The notes beneath the pieces are model-generated. The model was not told where the DNA came from and searched no databases. It worked only from the letters and a program-made list of their open reading frames with translations. Below, one piece after another: positions 36,467 to 44,021 of a stretch of 64,000 nucleotides of DNA. The stretch covers positions 2,232,001-2,296,000 of the forward strand of contig OZ244993.1 in the NCBI GenBank assembly GCA_965223485.1, written 5' to 3'. Position numbers and translations under genes: made by a program. This DNA is from VXPQ01 sp965223485. GTDB lineage: Bacteria > Bacteroidota > Rhodothermia > Rhodothermales > VXPQ01. Positions within the stretch are counted from its first letter, which is position 1. Every line of letters begins with the position of its first letter.

Positions 36467-38553
36467 TTTTCCGAAGAACTGGTTGTGTTGTTTGGTATCC
36501 AGCGGTATCGCGTAAGACGAGAATTCGGTCCCGGATCCCAGAAGCCGTCGAATTCCGCCACGTAAATGCTGCCGTCGACATGCCCCCATTTGATCCAGCG
36601 TCTCGACCAGTCGTAGACAAAGAGCCCGTTTTGTACGAGATCGGGGAAGGCGCCCTCGCCCTCATGCCGATAGATGGGTCCGACGGTAGCCGATCGCCCG
36701 CCCGATTCATAGGTGTATTCCCATATGGGAGGTACGAAATCCGGAATATGCTCGGGCGTGATTTCGTTGTAGAACAGCCGGCCGATGGTGCGGGGCCACC
36801 CGAAGTTTTCGCCGCCCTTTTCCGAGATGTTATACTCGTCATAGTCGAATCCTGCATCGGGCCCCACGACGCCGATGTACAGGGCGCCGGTTTCGTGATC
36901 GACCTTGAATCGATACGGATTACGCAGGCCGTACGCGTAGATTTCCCACCGTACGCCGGGTTCGCCGAAGAAGGGATTGTCCTTGGGAATGGAACCGTCT
37001 TTATGAATCCGCAGGATTTTTCCGCGCAGGTCCTGGAGATTTTGCGCACTGCGTTCTGAATCCACCAGGCGGGTCCAGTGTATCCGGGACAAATCGTGGC
37101 GGGCCATGAAGTCATCGATGCGTTCCTGGGATATTTCCCATTGAGGGCGTACTTCGGACATCCCCGTATCCCCTGTAGACAGGTACAGGGAACCATCCGG
37201 GCCCCACTCGATGTCGCCGGCCTGATGGCAGCACTGGGGTTCCGTGGGCACGCGCAACAGCACCTTTTCGCTGGCCATGTCCAGTGCGCCGTCCTGGTAC
37301 GTAAACCGTGAGAGCGTATTGGTGAAGGTCTTCTGCTCCGTGTAGTACAGATAGATATACGGAGCGCCCTCGTAGAACGCAGGATCGACCTCGATGCCTA
37401 ACAGACCATGCTCGACATTGGTCGGGTCGGTGGTGTCGAGGTGTGCGATCTGCCGGGTTTCGCCCGTTTCGGCGTCGTAGCGGTGTATCTTGCCGCGCAA
37501 TTCGATAATCCAGACATGGCCCTTGTCGTCCACCGCAATATCATCGGGCCATATGTCTTCGGCGAGCACTTCATAGGCCCGCTTTCCACCTCCCATATCG
37601 GCAGGGATCCGCCCAGCGGCGATCCGCATGCCCTGCAACAGGTGCTGCATGAACGCGGGCGTGGTCCAGACATCTGCGAAATGCCCGAGTTTGGTGTAGA
37701 AGACGTGTCCGCCGCCGACTATATCCCGGTACCAGTCCCATCCGTACAGAGCATCCAGGGCGGCATGCGCGCCTGCGATGCCTTTGCCTGAAGCGAGAAA
37801 AGTACGGATCGCCTCACGCTGATCTTCCGTCATGCCGTCGGGGACCGCCGTGTCTTCCGGATTCAGACGGGTGGCGGGTACGGGCAAGGCGCCGTCACCG
37901 AGGCCGGATCGCCATCGGGCATCGAACGTGTCGGGCGTCAGTTCGCCGGAAACGTAAATGTACCCATATGCCGATTGCGTATTGAAACTGAATTCCATCA
38001 TCGGCGGGTCGTACTTGAGATCCTCCAGCGGGATGGGAGGGGCGCCGGGAGCGGTCAGAACTGAGCCGGAAGGAGTGTCGCTGTCCAGGTTTTCAAAGGC
38101 GAACGAGGCCTCTACGACGCCTTCAAGGGTCTGGAATGTGAACCCGTAGATTACGGCTCCACCATCTTCTTCGCTTTTCTCGGCTTCGGCCTTGATTCGC
38201 AGGGTAGCATTCGCAAACAGGAGCAGATCGTACCCGGCGAGATGTTCGTCGTTGAGAAGCGTAAGATCTTCCGTAATGTCAAATTCGAATTCGGTGGTTG
38301 CGGCGACCGCGGGCAACAATTCCTTGACCGTTTCGATGGAGCTGTGCCGGAATCCGTGCGTCGTCGTTACGGCAAGCACCCGAATGGGGGTACGTTCTTC
38401 GGATACGGCAAGCTGTTCTGCGACCGCTTCCGGGTCGAGTTGCTCATTGATGGGCGGGGGGGAATCCGTATCCTGGGCGTTTGCAGGGAACACAGGGGAA
38501 GTGCCGAGAAAGCAAACGAAGAACAGAAATATGCCAAGCTGGCGTGTCTTCAT
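36463..38553 (-). CDS. ThuA-like domain fused to a PQQ-type sugar dehydrogenase domain
   Basis: The ATG at 38553 gives 696 residues with a signal peptide (to about NAQ 27). Residues 57-115 and 241-315 are ThuA-like (VLAVTTTHGFRHSS; GIAGAHAALD; HVFYTKLGHFADVWTTPAF). Residues 330-690 match glucose/sorbosone dehydrogenases (LLGIEVDPAF, GDIEWGPDGSLYLSTGD, LRGKILRIHKDG, YGLRNPYRF, ENFGWPRTIG), beta-propellers that oxidise sugars with PQQ. Two oddities: a 120-residue insert at about 117-240, and loss of the central ThuA part between IVGG (281) and HVFYTKLG. It is coupled to a cytochrome c gene. Confidence 0.82.
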   Translation of the reverse strand: MKTRQLGIFLFFVCFLGTSPVFPANAQDTDSPPPINEQLDPEAVAEQLAVSEERTPIRVLAVTTTHGFRHSSIETVKELLPAVAATTEFEFDITEDLTLLNDEHLAGYDLLLFANATLRIKAEAEKSEEDGGAVIYGFTFQTLEGVVEASFAFENLDSDTPSGSVLTAPGAPPIPLEDLKYDPPMMEFSFNTQSAYGYIYVSGELTPDTFDARWRSGLGDGALPVPATRLNPEDTAVPDGMTEDQREAIRTFLASGKGIAGAHAALDALYGWDWYRDIVGGGHVFYTKLGHFADVWTTPAFMQHLLQGMRIAAGRIPADMGGGKRAYEVLAEDIWPDDIAVDDKGHVWIIELRGKIHRYDAETGETRQIAHLDTTDPTNVEHGLLGIEVDPAFYEGAPYIYLYYTEQKTFTNTLSRFTYQDGALDMASEKVLLRVPTEPQCCHQAGDIEWGPDGSLYLSTGDTGMSEVRPQWEISQERIDDFMARHDLSRIHWTRLVDSERSAQNLQDLRGKILRIHKDGSIPKDNPFFGEPGVRWEIYAYGLRNPYRFKVDHETGALYIGVVGPDAGFDYDEYNISEKGGENFGWPRTIGRLFYNEITPEHIPDFVPPIWEYTYESGGRSATVGPIYRHEGEGAFPDLVQNGLFVYDWSRRWIKWGHVDGSIYVAEFDGFWDPGPNSRLTRYRWIPNNTTSSSEK

Positions 38554-38626
38554 AGCGTATACCGTTTCTGTACAGTGGGGAAGTCGTGGAATGGGCGCAG
38601 CGCAGGGAAAATGTCCGACAGCAGGG

Positions 38627-39181
38627 TCAATTGCCTGTGATTCCGGCGAAACCGGCATGTTGCAGGGCGGTCAGAATGCCGCCCTCCATGCGGACGGGTT
38701 CAATACTGCCGTTGCCGTTGGCGTCAACCCCTTCCATGGTTTTTTCAAGGAGGTCAACCATGTCCGCAGCATGGCTCCGCGCCATTTCCACATCGTCGCC
38801 ATAGTCCGTTTTCAGGATGTTCAGTGCCTGTGCGAACGCTTCATGGAGCCAGCCCGTGTCCGCGGTGGACATCCAGAAATCGACAGGAGCATCCCATTGG
38901 TAGGTGAGGTCTACCCGGGGCTGCCGCTCTCTTTTCGTCACGCCGTCGTCGATTTTCATCCACCCGAACACCTGGTCTGCATGCTGCTTCACCGCTTCGA
39001 CGGTGGGCGCTTCGGCTGCCTGCCGTGCGGCCTCCAGTGCTTCTGCTGTCAGGTCATGGAGTTCGGTCAGTATCGGACCGATGTCCTGCCCGGATGCCTG
39101 TAGGGAAGGCCATCCGCAAAGCAGGATAGGCAGGAGCCAGGCGAAAAAACGGGGAGCAAGGGATCGTACAGGTGTTTTCAT
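38627..39181 (-). CDS. exported helical protein with EF-hand-like loop
   Basis: The 184-residue protein has an N-terminal signal peptide (residues 1-30, cleavage near QASGQ) and a mostly helical mature part rich in Ala, Glu and His. A single DANGNGSIEP stretch near residue 158 resembles a calcium-binding EF-hand loop. It has no CxxCH haem motif. I do not recognise the family. It lies 73 bp upstream of the ThuA/sugar-dehydrogenase gene on the same strand, so it is probably the first gene of a three-gene periplasmic unit. Confidence 0.65.
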   Translation of the reverse strand: MKTPVRSLAPRFFAWLLPILLCGWPSLQASGQDIGPILTELHDLTAEALEAARQAAEAPTVEAVKQHADQVFGWMKIDDGVTKRERQPRVDLTYQWDAPVDFWMSTADTGWLHEAFAQALNILKTDYGDDVEMARSHAADMVDLLEKTMEGVDANGNGSIEPVRMEGGILTALQHAGFAGITGN

Positions 39182-39266
39182 GACAACTGAGCGTTACTCG
39201 GGGAGCAGGCAGGGGCAGGTTCGAATCGTTACAATTATCGTATACAAATACAGGATATTGGGCCGG

Positions 39267-40301
39267 TTATTTGTCGCGGCGTATTGTATAATCGACCAGA
39301 CCAAGCATGGCGTCCCGCGCTCCGGTCGGGGGCATATCCTGGAGCAGTTTTCGGGCCGTATCGGCGTGTTCGTACATCTTTCGGCGGGCATAGGCTATGC
39401 CGCCCCGGCGTTCGGCATAGGCATATATGGCCTGTCTGTCGCGACGGCCCTTCCTTTTTTTACGGACAATACGCAGGATATCGCGTCGTTCCTTGGGGGG
39501 GGCTTCCGCCAGCGCGTGAATAAGCGGGAGCGTCATCTTCTTTTCCTGCAGGTCGATACCGATGGGCTTGCCGATGTCTTTGGCCCCGTAGTCGAAAAGA
39601 TCGTCCCGAATCTGGAAAGCCAGCCCAAGGTGTTCGCCGGCTTCCTGCATGATGTGCAATACGCTGCGGTCGGCGGCAGCGCTCAGGGCGCCGCATCCCA
39701 TACAGGCTGCAATGAGCGAAGCTGTTTTGTCCGAGATAATCCGGAAGTAGGTTTTTTCGTCGATGTCGAGGCGGCGGGTCTTTTCGATCTGAAGCAGCTC
39801 CCCCTCACTCATCCGGCGGACCGCATCGGAGAGTGTATGGAGCAGTTCGTAGTCCCCGTACCGGAGTGACAGGAGCAGCCCACGGCTGAGCAGGAAGTCG
39901 CCGAAGAGGACGGCGATCTTGTTTTTCCAGAGCGCATTGACGGAGAAGGCGCTTCGCCGTCGTTCGGCGGTGTCCACCACATCGTCGTGCACCAGTGTGG
40001 CGGTATGCATCAATTCGACAAGCGCCGCCGCCCTGTAGGTGGTTTCGTTGATGCCTCCACACATTTTCGCCGACAGAAGAACAAGCATGGGGCGAATCTC
40101 TTTCCCCTTCTGACGCAGCATGTACCGTGTCACCTTGTCAAGCAAGTTGGCGTCGGAACGTACGGAGTCGCGAAAGTACCGGCGGAAGACGCCGAGTTCG
40201 TCATCGACTGCGGCGCGAATGTCCCGTAGGGTGCTGGGAATATCCCCGACGGCCGGCAGCGTATCGGAACGTTCGGGCAAAAGAGTATCCGTTTCCGGCA
40301 T
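39267..40301 (-). CDS. trans-polyprenyl diphosphate synthase
   Basis: Head-to-tail prenyltransferase that extends isoprenoid chains, in this clade probably for the quinone side chain. The 344-residue protein has both aspartate-rich motifs: HDDVVDTAERRR near residue 100 and QIRDDLFDYGAKDIGKPIGIDLQEKKMTLP near residue 233, with GKEIRPMLVLLSA upstream. Product chain length cannot be told reliably by eye. The first 20 residues are a non-conserved extension. It would use building blocks from the MEP pathway genes at the start of the window. Confidence 0.9.
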   Translation of the reverse strand: MPETDTLLPERSDTLPAVGDIPSTLRDIRAAVDDELGVFRRYFRDSVRSDANLLDKVTRYMLRQKGKEIRPMLVLLSAKMCGGINETTYRAAALVELMHTATLVHDDVVDTAERRRSAFSVNALWKNKIAVLFGDFLLSRGLLLSLRYGDYELLHTLSDAVRRMSEGELLQIEKTRRLDIDEKTYFRIISDKTASLIAACMGCGALSAAADRSVLHIMQEAGEHLGLAFQIRDDLFDYGAKDIGKPIGIDLQEKKMTLPLIHALAEAPPKERRDILRIVRKKRKGRRDRQAIYAYAERRGGIAYARRKMYEHADTARKLLQDMPPTGARDAMLGLVDYTIRRDK

Positions 40302-40494
40302 GCAGAGATGAAGTGCGAAGAGTTGCTGTACGCTTATCCAGGGCGAAGGGTAACATATACGCCGGTTTATTGCAGATGGTTGCCTGTCCTATGGAACGGA
40401 AAACAGGTTGTTGCGCGGGCAGGTATGTGCCGATTCTCCCACAGATCCGCATATCGTATCCCGAAAGACGCACTTTCCCGGATACGCCCATGCA

Positions 40495-41028
40495 TTACCG
40501 GGTAATCACGATCGTGTCCGGTACAATGAATGCATCGGTAAAACGCCGGGCAAGCACGCTATGCAACACTTGGGCTTCCTCGCGCGACAGAAAGTCCCCG
40601 ACGCGAACGCGGTAATACGGCTGGCTGTATACGTTGTAGACAGGGAGTCCCTCGGGAAAAGTTTCCTCGGGGACAGCGCCCTCGTCGTGCTGTTCCCGCC
40701 ACCAGACCTGTACGCTTTCTTGCGCCTCCATGGCTGCATTTCGTTCGATAGACGAAAATATCTGTACGCGGAATCCCGGCACTTCCGATCGGATGCCCTC
40801 GGCAGCGCGGCCTTCCATCAGATGTGCCGGAACGTCGTGCATGATGGTCGCGAGCGTGTCGAGGGGTGCGTCGGGATATGGCGAAGGATCGAAGTCTTCG
40901 TAGCGAGACATATCGATGACCGGCGTCGGCAGGGCGCTTACATCAACGTGGCTGCTCCTCTCGGTAGAAGCACAGCCCCATGTTGTTGCAATCAGCAGCG
41001 CTACCGCGCCGTATCGCATCGCATTCAT
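40495..41028 (-). CDS. SPOR-domain lipoprotein
   Basis: The protein ends in a SPOR domain (GFRVQIFSSIERNAAMEAQ ... PYYRVRVGDFLSREEAQVLHSVL ... AFIVPDTI, about residues 95-175), which binds denuded peptidoglycan glycan strands at septa. Starting at the ATG 41028 it has a signal sequence with a probable lipobox Cys 19 (TTWGC). The frame is open to 41082 and another ATG is one codon upstream, so the exact start is uncertain. It stands alone; nothing but a 193-bp non-coding gap separates it from the prenyltransferase gene. Confidence 0.8.
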   Translation of the reverse strand: MNAMRYGAVALLIATTWGCASTERSSHVDVSALPTPVIDMSRYEDFDPSPYPDAPLDTLATIMHDVPAHLMEGRAAEGIRSEVPGFRVQIFSSIERNAAMEAQESVQVWWREQHDEGAVPEETFPEGLPVYNVYSQPYYRVRVGDFLSREEAQVLHSVLARRFTDAFIVPDTIVITR

Positions 41029-41292
41029 CATTGTTTTCAGGTCCCGATAACCACGCTTGTTGTCCCGAATAAACATTGCCATGATATGATTTAAGGAAAA
41101 GTATGGTTCCTTCTACTCTGGATATTTGCACCGTTCGCTGGCGTATCTTATATTAGCTGATTGTCAGGGCGTTTTGTGTGGTGAGTGTGTGAAAATCTTA
41201 TAGAGGTGTCCCGGTCCGGGCTATCGCTTTGGATTTCATACTGACAACACACCTCGCATCATGTATTCCATATTCATCTACCTACCCCGACC

Positions 41293-41613
41293 ATGGCATT
41301 TCGTACTTCCACGCTTTCCAAGGATGATGCACTGTCACAACTTGCATCCATACGCTCGCGCAGTGGCGATACCCGTCCTGGCCGCCGGAGCAAGTATGCC
41401 GGCATATCCGAAAAGGCTGCTCTGTTAACGCAAGATACCGTCCTCCGGGTTGTTATCCCCAAGAAGCAGGTGCAGCCGCTGAAGGCGTATCTGATGAAGC
41501 ATCACGGGCGCATATTCACGGTCAAAACCGCGCCGAAAAGCGGGGAGGATGTGACGGCCTTTATCTTTCGCCAGGATTTGCCGCCGAAACGGAGTTACGC
41601 GAAAAAGGTGTGA
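41293..41613 (+). CDS. small basic protein of unknown function
   Basis: A 106-residue basic protein, start ATG at 41293. The N-terminal half is rich in Ser and Arg (LASIRSRSGDTRPGRRSKYAG); the C-terminal half looks like a small alpha/beta domain (VLRVVIPKKQVQPLKAYLMKHHGRIFTVKTAPKSGEDVTAFIFRQDL). I recognise no family. The last nine codons and the stop are the first copy of a 40-bp tandem array that continues for about 320 bp behind the gene. A candidate terminator lies beyond the array, so the repeats should be part of this gene's mRNA. Confidence 0.65.
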   Translation: MAFRTSTLSKDDALSQLASIRSRSGDTRPGRRSKYAGISEKAALLTQDTVLRVVIPKKQVQPLKAYLMKHHGRIFTVKTAPKSGEDVTAFIFRQDLPPKRSYAKKV

Positions 41614-41933
41614 AACGGAGTTCGCGAAACGGAGTTACGCGAAAAAGGTGTGAAACGGAGTTCGCGAAACGGAGTTACGCGAAAAAGGTGTGAAACGGAG
41701 TTCGCGAAACGGAGTTACGCGAAAAAGGTGTGAAACGGAGTTCGCGAAACGGAGTTACGCGAAAAAGGTGTGAAACGGAGTTCGCGAAACGGAGTTACGC
41801 GAAAAAGGTGTGAAACGGAGTTCGCGAAACGGAGTTACGCGAAAAAGGTGTGAAACGGAGTTCGCGAAACGGAGTTACGCGAAAAAGGTGTGAAACGGAG
41901 TTCGCGAAACGGAGTTACGCGAAAAAGGTGTGA
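41586..41933. repeat. perfect 40-bp tandem repeat array, 8.7 copies, derived from a gene 3' end
   Basis: Eight complete 40-bp units start at 41586 and every 40 bp after, plus 28 bp of a ninth (41906-41933). I see no difference between copies. Each unit is the last nine codons and stop of the preceding gene (the KRSYAKKV end) followed by a shortened second copy of its GAAACGGAGTT motif and CGC. As 40 is not a multiple of three and every unit holds a TGA, the array cannot encode a long repeat protein. Confidence 0.97.
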
Positions 41934-41956
41934 GCGGTATAATCAACTTCAATCTC

Positions 41957-42006
41957 AGGCGGGCCGCATCGCTTTTCAGTGATACGGTACGCCTTTCTGT
42001 TTTTTG
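41957..42006 (+). terminator. candidate rho-independent terminator after the repeat array
   Basis: AGGCG (41957-41961) pairs with CGCCT (41990-41994) and, inside, GCCGCATC (41963-41970) pairs with GATACGGT (41981-41988) with one G-T pair and one end mismatch. The hairpin is followed by TTTCTGTTTTTT. It would end transcripts of the small unknown gene after the array. Confidence 0.6.
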
Positions 42007-42192
42007 CAGTTCTTCCACATACTATCTTTGCGCTGTGGAAGTTAGAGGTGGTTCGGCCTGATAGGACAGATTTTGTTGGGATTAAGATGTAACGTGATAC
42101 TTCATGCACGTACCGGCGCACCCGCTTGACCAGTTGGAGTGAGCGAGGTGTTCTATTGGGAGTTATATCTGATACTACACAAGCAATCCGAA

Positions 42193-42207
42193 TTGTAAAT
42201 TTTACAA
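42193..42207. other. perfect palindrome, possible operator
   Basis: TTGTAAA and TTTACAA flank a single central base. It sits in the AT-rich non-coding stretch 42007-42233, 26 bp beyond the dapD stop. That stretch also holds an 8-bp inverted repeat (CTTCCACA at 42013, TGTGGAAG at 42035) without a T tract. I see no gene there. Confidence 0.4.
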
Positions 42208-42233
42208 ATAGACATTGAGGGGTTCGAACAAAC

Positions 42234-43076
42234 TCATCGAAGCGTCTCTTCAAGTGCGGTGGCCGCATCTGTTTTCCGGTCCCGGTACTTTACGATGACG
42301 GGGGCGTACAGCGATAGCCGGTGTTTGTTGGCGAAGGTTCCCGAGGCGGCGCGTGCGCCCGGCGCCACGACTGCGTCTTCGGGCACTTCGAGAACACCTT
42401 GCTCGTTGCGTCTGATGATGTTTTTCCGCACGAGATCGTAAACGCGCGTCGATCCGGTAAGCACCACGCCTGGTGCGAGCACGGCCCCTGCCCGGATAAG
42501 GCACCCTTCGTATACGCCGCACCCGCCACCCACGAACACATCGTCCTCGATAATGACGGGTACCGCCCCGACCGGTTCGAGTACGCCCCCGATCTGTGCT
42601 GCCGCCGACAAGTGGACACGTTTGCCGATTTGCGCACAGCTTCCCACGAGCGCATGGGAATCGATCATGGTGTTTTCGTCTATGTAGGCGCCCGTATTCA
42701 CGTACATGGGGGGCATGCAAACGACGCCGGGGGCGAGGTAGGCCCCGGTTCGAACCGTGGAACCACCCGGTACGATACGTACCCGATGCCCCGCATCGAA
42801 GGCTCTTGGCGGATACGTATCCTTGTCGAGAAATGAAAAGGGACCACTGGAATAGTCGGCGAGTATGCCGATGCGAAAGCCCAGCAGGATAGCGCGTTTC
42901 ACCCAGGTATGCGTGGTCCATGCGCCATCTTCGTCTCGTGACGCGGCACGCACAGCCCCTCGGTCAAGTGCTGCCAGCGCTTCGCCCACGGCTTCCCGCG
43001 CGATGTCCGGGGGCGCCTCGTTCGCCTGCATACCGGCCAGTTCGTCGATGCGGATTTCGAGTTCGGAAGTGGTCAT
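42234..43076 (-). CDS. dapD: 2,3,4,5-tetrahydropyridine-2,6-dicarboxylate N-succinyltransferase
   Basis: DapD succinylates tetrahydrodipicolinate in the succinylase branch of lysine and diaminopimelate synthesis. The ATG at 43076 gives 280 residues; a start at 43112 would add a poorly fitting leader. The middle is a left-handed beta-helix of hexapeptide repeats, with RIVPGGSTVRTGAYLAPGVVCMPPMYVNTGAYIDENTMIDSHALVGSCAQIG and VIIEDDVFVGGGCGVYEG, all typical of DapD. It follows the polyphosphate glucokinase gene by 42 bp on the same strand. Confidence 0.94.
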   Translation of the reverse strand: MTTSELEIRIDELAGMQANEAPPDIAREAVGEALAALDRGAVRAASRDEDGAWTTHTWVKRAILLGFRIGILADYSSGPFSFLDKDTYPPRAFDAGHRVRIVPGGSTVRTGAYLAPGVVCMPPMYVNTGAYIDENTMIDSHALVGSCAQIGKRVHLSAAAQIGGVLEPVGAVPVIIEDDVFVGGGCGVYEGCLIRAGAVLAPGVVLTGSTRVYDLVRKNIIRRNEQGVLEVPEDAVVAPGARAASGTFANKHRLSLYAPVIVKYRDRKTDAATALEETLR

Positions 43077-43118
43077 ATACACATGAGGAATGTCCGCAAG
43101 AATGTCGTGCAAGGCGGA

Positions 43119-43871
43119 TTATATACTTGCTGCCAGACGGCGGGCCGTCCATGCAGCACCCACAATGCCCGCTTCGTTTCTGAGTTCTGCGGTCAAGAGA
43201 TCGGCCTTCGTATTTAGCAAGTGGAGGAATTTTTCACTCCGACTCGGTTTGCTGATGCCGCCCCCGAGGATGATCGTGTCGATATCCAGCAGGCGTTCGA
43301 GGTGGCTCAGGTATTCCTGCATACGCGCAGCCCAGGTTTCCCAATCCAGATTTTCCTCCTTGCGTACCCGATCGGAGGCGTAGTGCTCGGCGACTCGGCC
43401 CCGCAGCCAGAAATGCCCGAATTCCGTGTTCGGAATCAGCATGTTGTCCACGAAAAGCGCCGACCCGATCCCTGTGCCGAGGGTGAGCATCAGGACGACG
43501 CCTTTCAGGCCGCGGCCGGCGCCGAAATGCATTTCCGCCAGGGCGGCTGCATCGGCGTCGTTGAGGATGGCAAACGGGCAGCCGGACGCTTTGGAGAAAA
43601 GCCGGGCGGCATTTTTACCGATCCAGGAGTCACTGATGTTTGCGGCAGTGTGCGCCACGCCCTGCTTGACGCGAGCGGGAATGCCGCATCCGACCGGGCC
43701 TTTCCAGCGGAAATGATCCAGCATGGACACCACTACGGCGGCGACCTCTTTTGGCGAGGCTCCCTCCGGGGTCGGTATGCGCAGGCGCTCGGCAGTGAGG
43801 CGACCGGTACGGACGTCTACCGGAGCGCCCTTGATCCCGGAACCGCCGACATCAATCCCAAAAATTTCCAC
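43119..43871 (-). CDS. ppgK: polyphosphate glucokinase (ROK family)
   Basis: Phosphorylates glucose using inorganic polyphosphate (and often ATP). The GTG at 43871 gives 250 residues starting VEIFGIDVGGSGIKGAPVDV, the exact PpgK beginning; an ATG at 43937 would add 22 unmatched residues. Further signs are NDADAAALAEMHFGAGRG, MLTLGTGIGSALFVDNMLIPNTEFGHF and IILGGGISKPSRSEKF. The GHF segment replaces the zinc-binding motif of other ROK kinases, as in PpgK. The polyphosphate kinase gene ppk1 lies 2 kb away, so maker and user of polyphosphate are near neighbours. Confidence 0.88.
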   Translation of the reverse strand: MEIFGIDVGGSGIKGAPVDVRTGRLTAERLRIPTPEGASPKEVAAVVVSMLDHFRWKGPVGCGIPARVKQGVAHTAANISDSWIGKNAARLFSKASGCPFAILNDADAAALAEMHFGAGRGLKGVVLMLTLGTGIGSALFVDNMLIPNTEFGHFWLRGRVAEHYASDRVRKEENLDWETWAARMQEYLSHLERLLDIDTIILGGGISKPSRSEKFLHLLNTKADLLTAELRNEAGIVGAAWTARRLAASI

Positions 43872-44021
43872 GACGGAATCGTATCTTGGCCTTACGGATG
43901 CATGAAGGCGGACGGATGCAGCGCTGCTGAGCGCCATACCTTATCCCTTCCTACCCCATTTTAAGGGTTGGCGGCGGTCCCGGCAAGTCTACCGGGCACA
44001 AACTTCCCGATTCTTCAAGAC

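Noticed and set aside
38627..39181. Cytochrome c' or imelysin-like identity for the small exported protein
   Set aside because: No CxxCH haem site and no imelysin GxHxxE motif could be seen, so it is left as unknown.
41586..41933. CRISPR array
   Set aside because: The units are contiguous and identical with no unique spacers, and no cas genes are present.
41915..42268. Minus-strand frame of 117 codons in the gap after the repeat array
   Set aside because: It begins inside the 3' end of dapD and runs into the repeat; composition and sequence are not protein-like.
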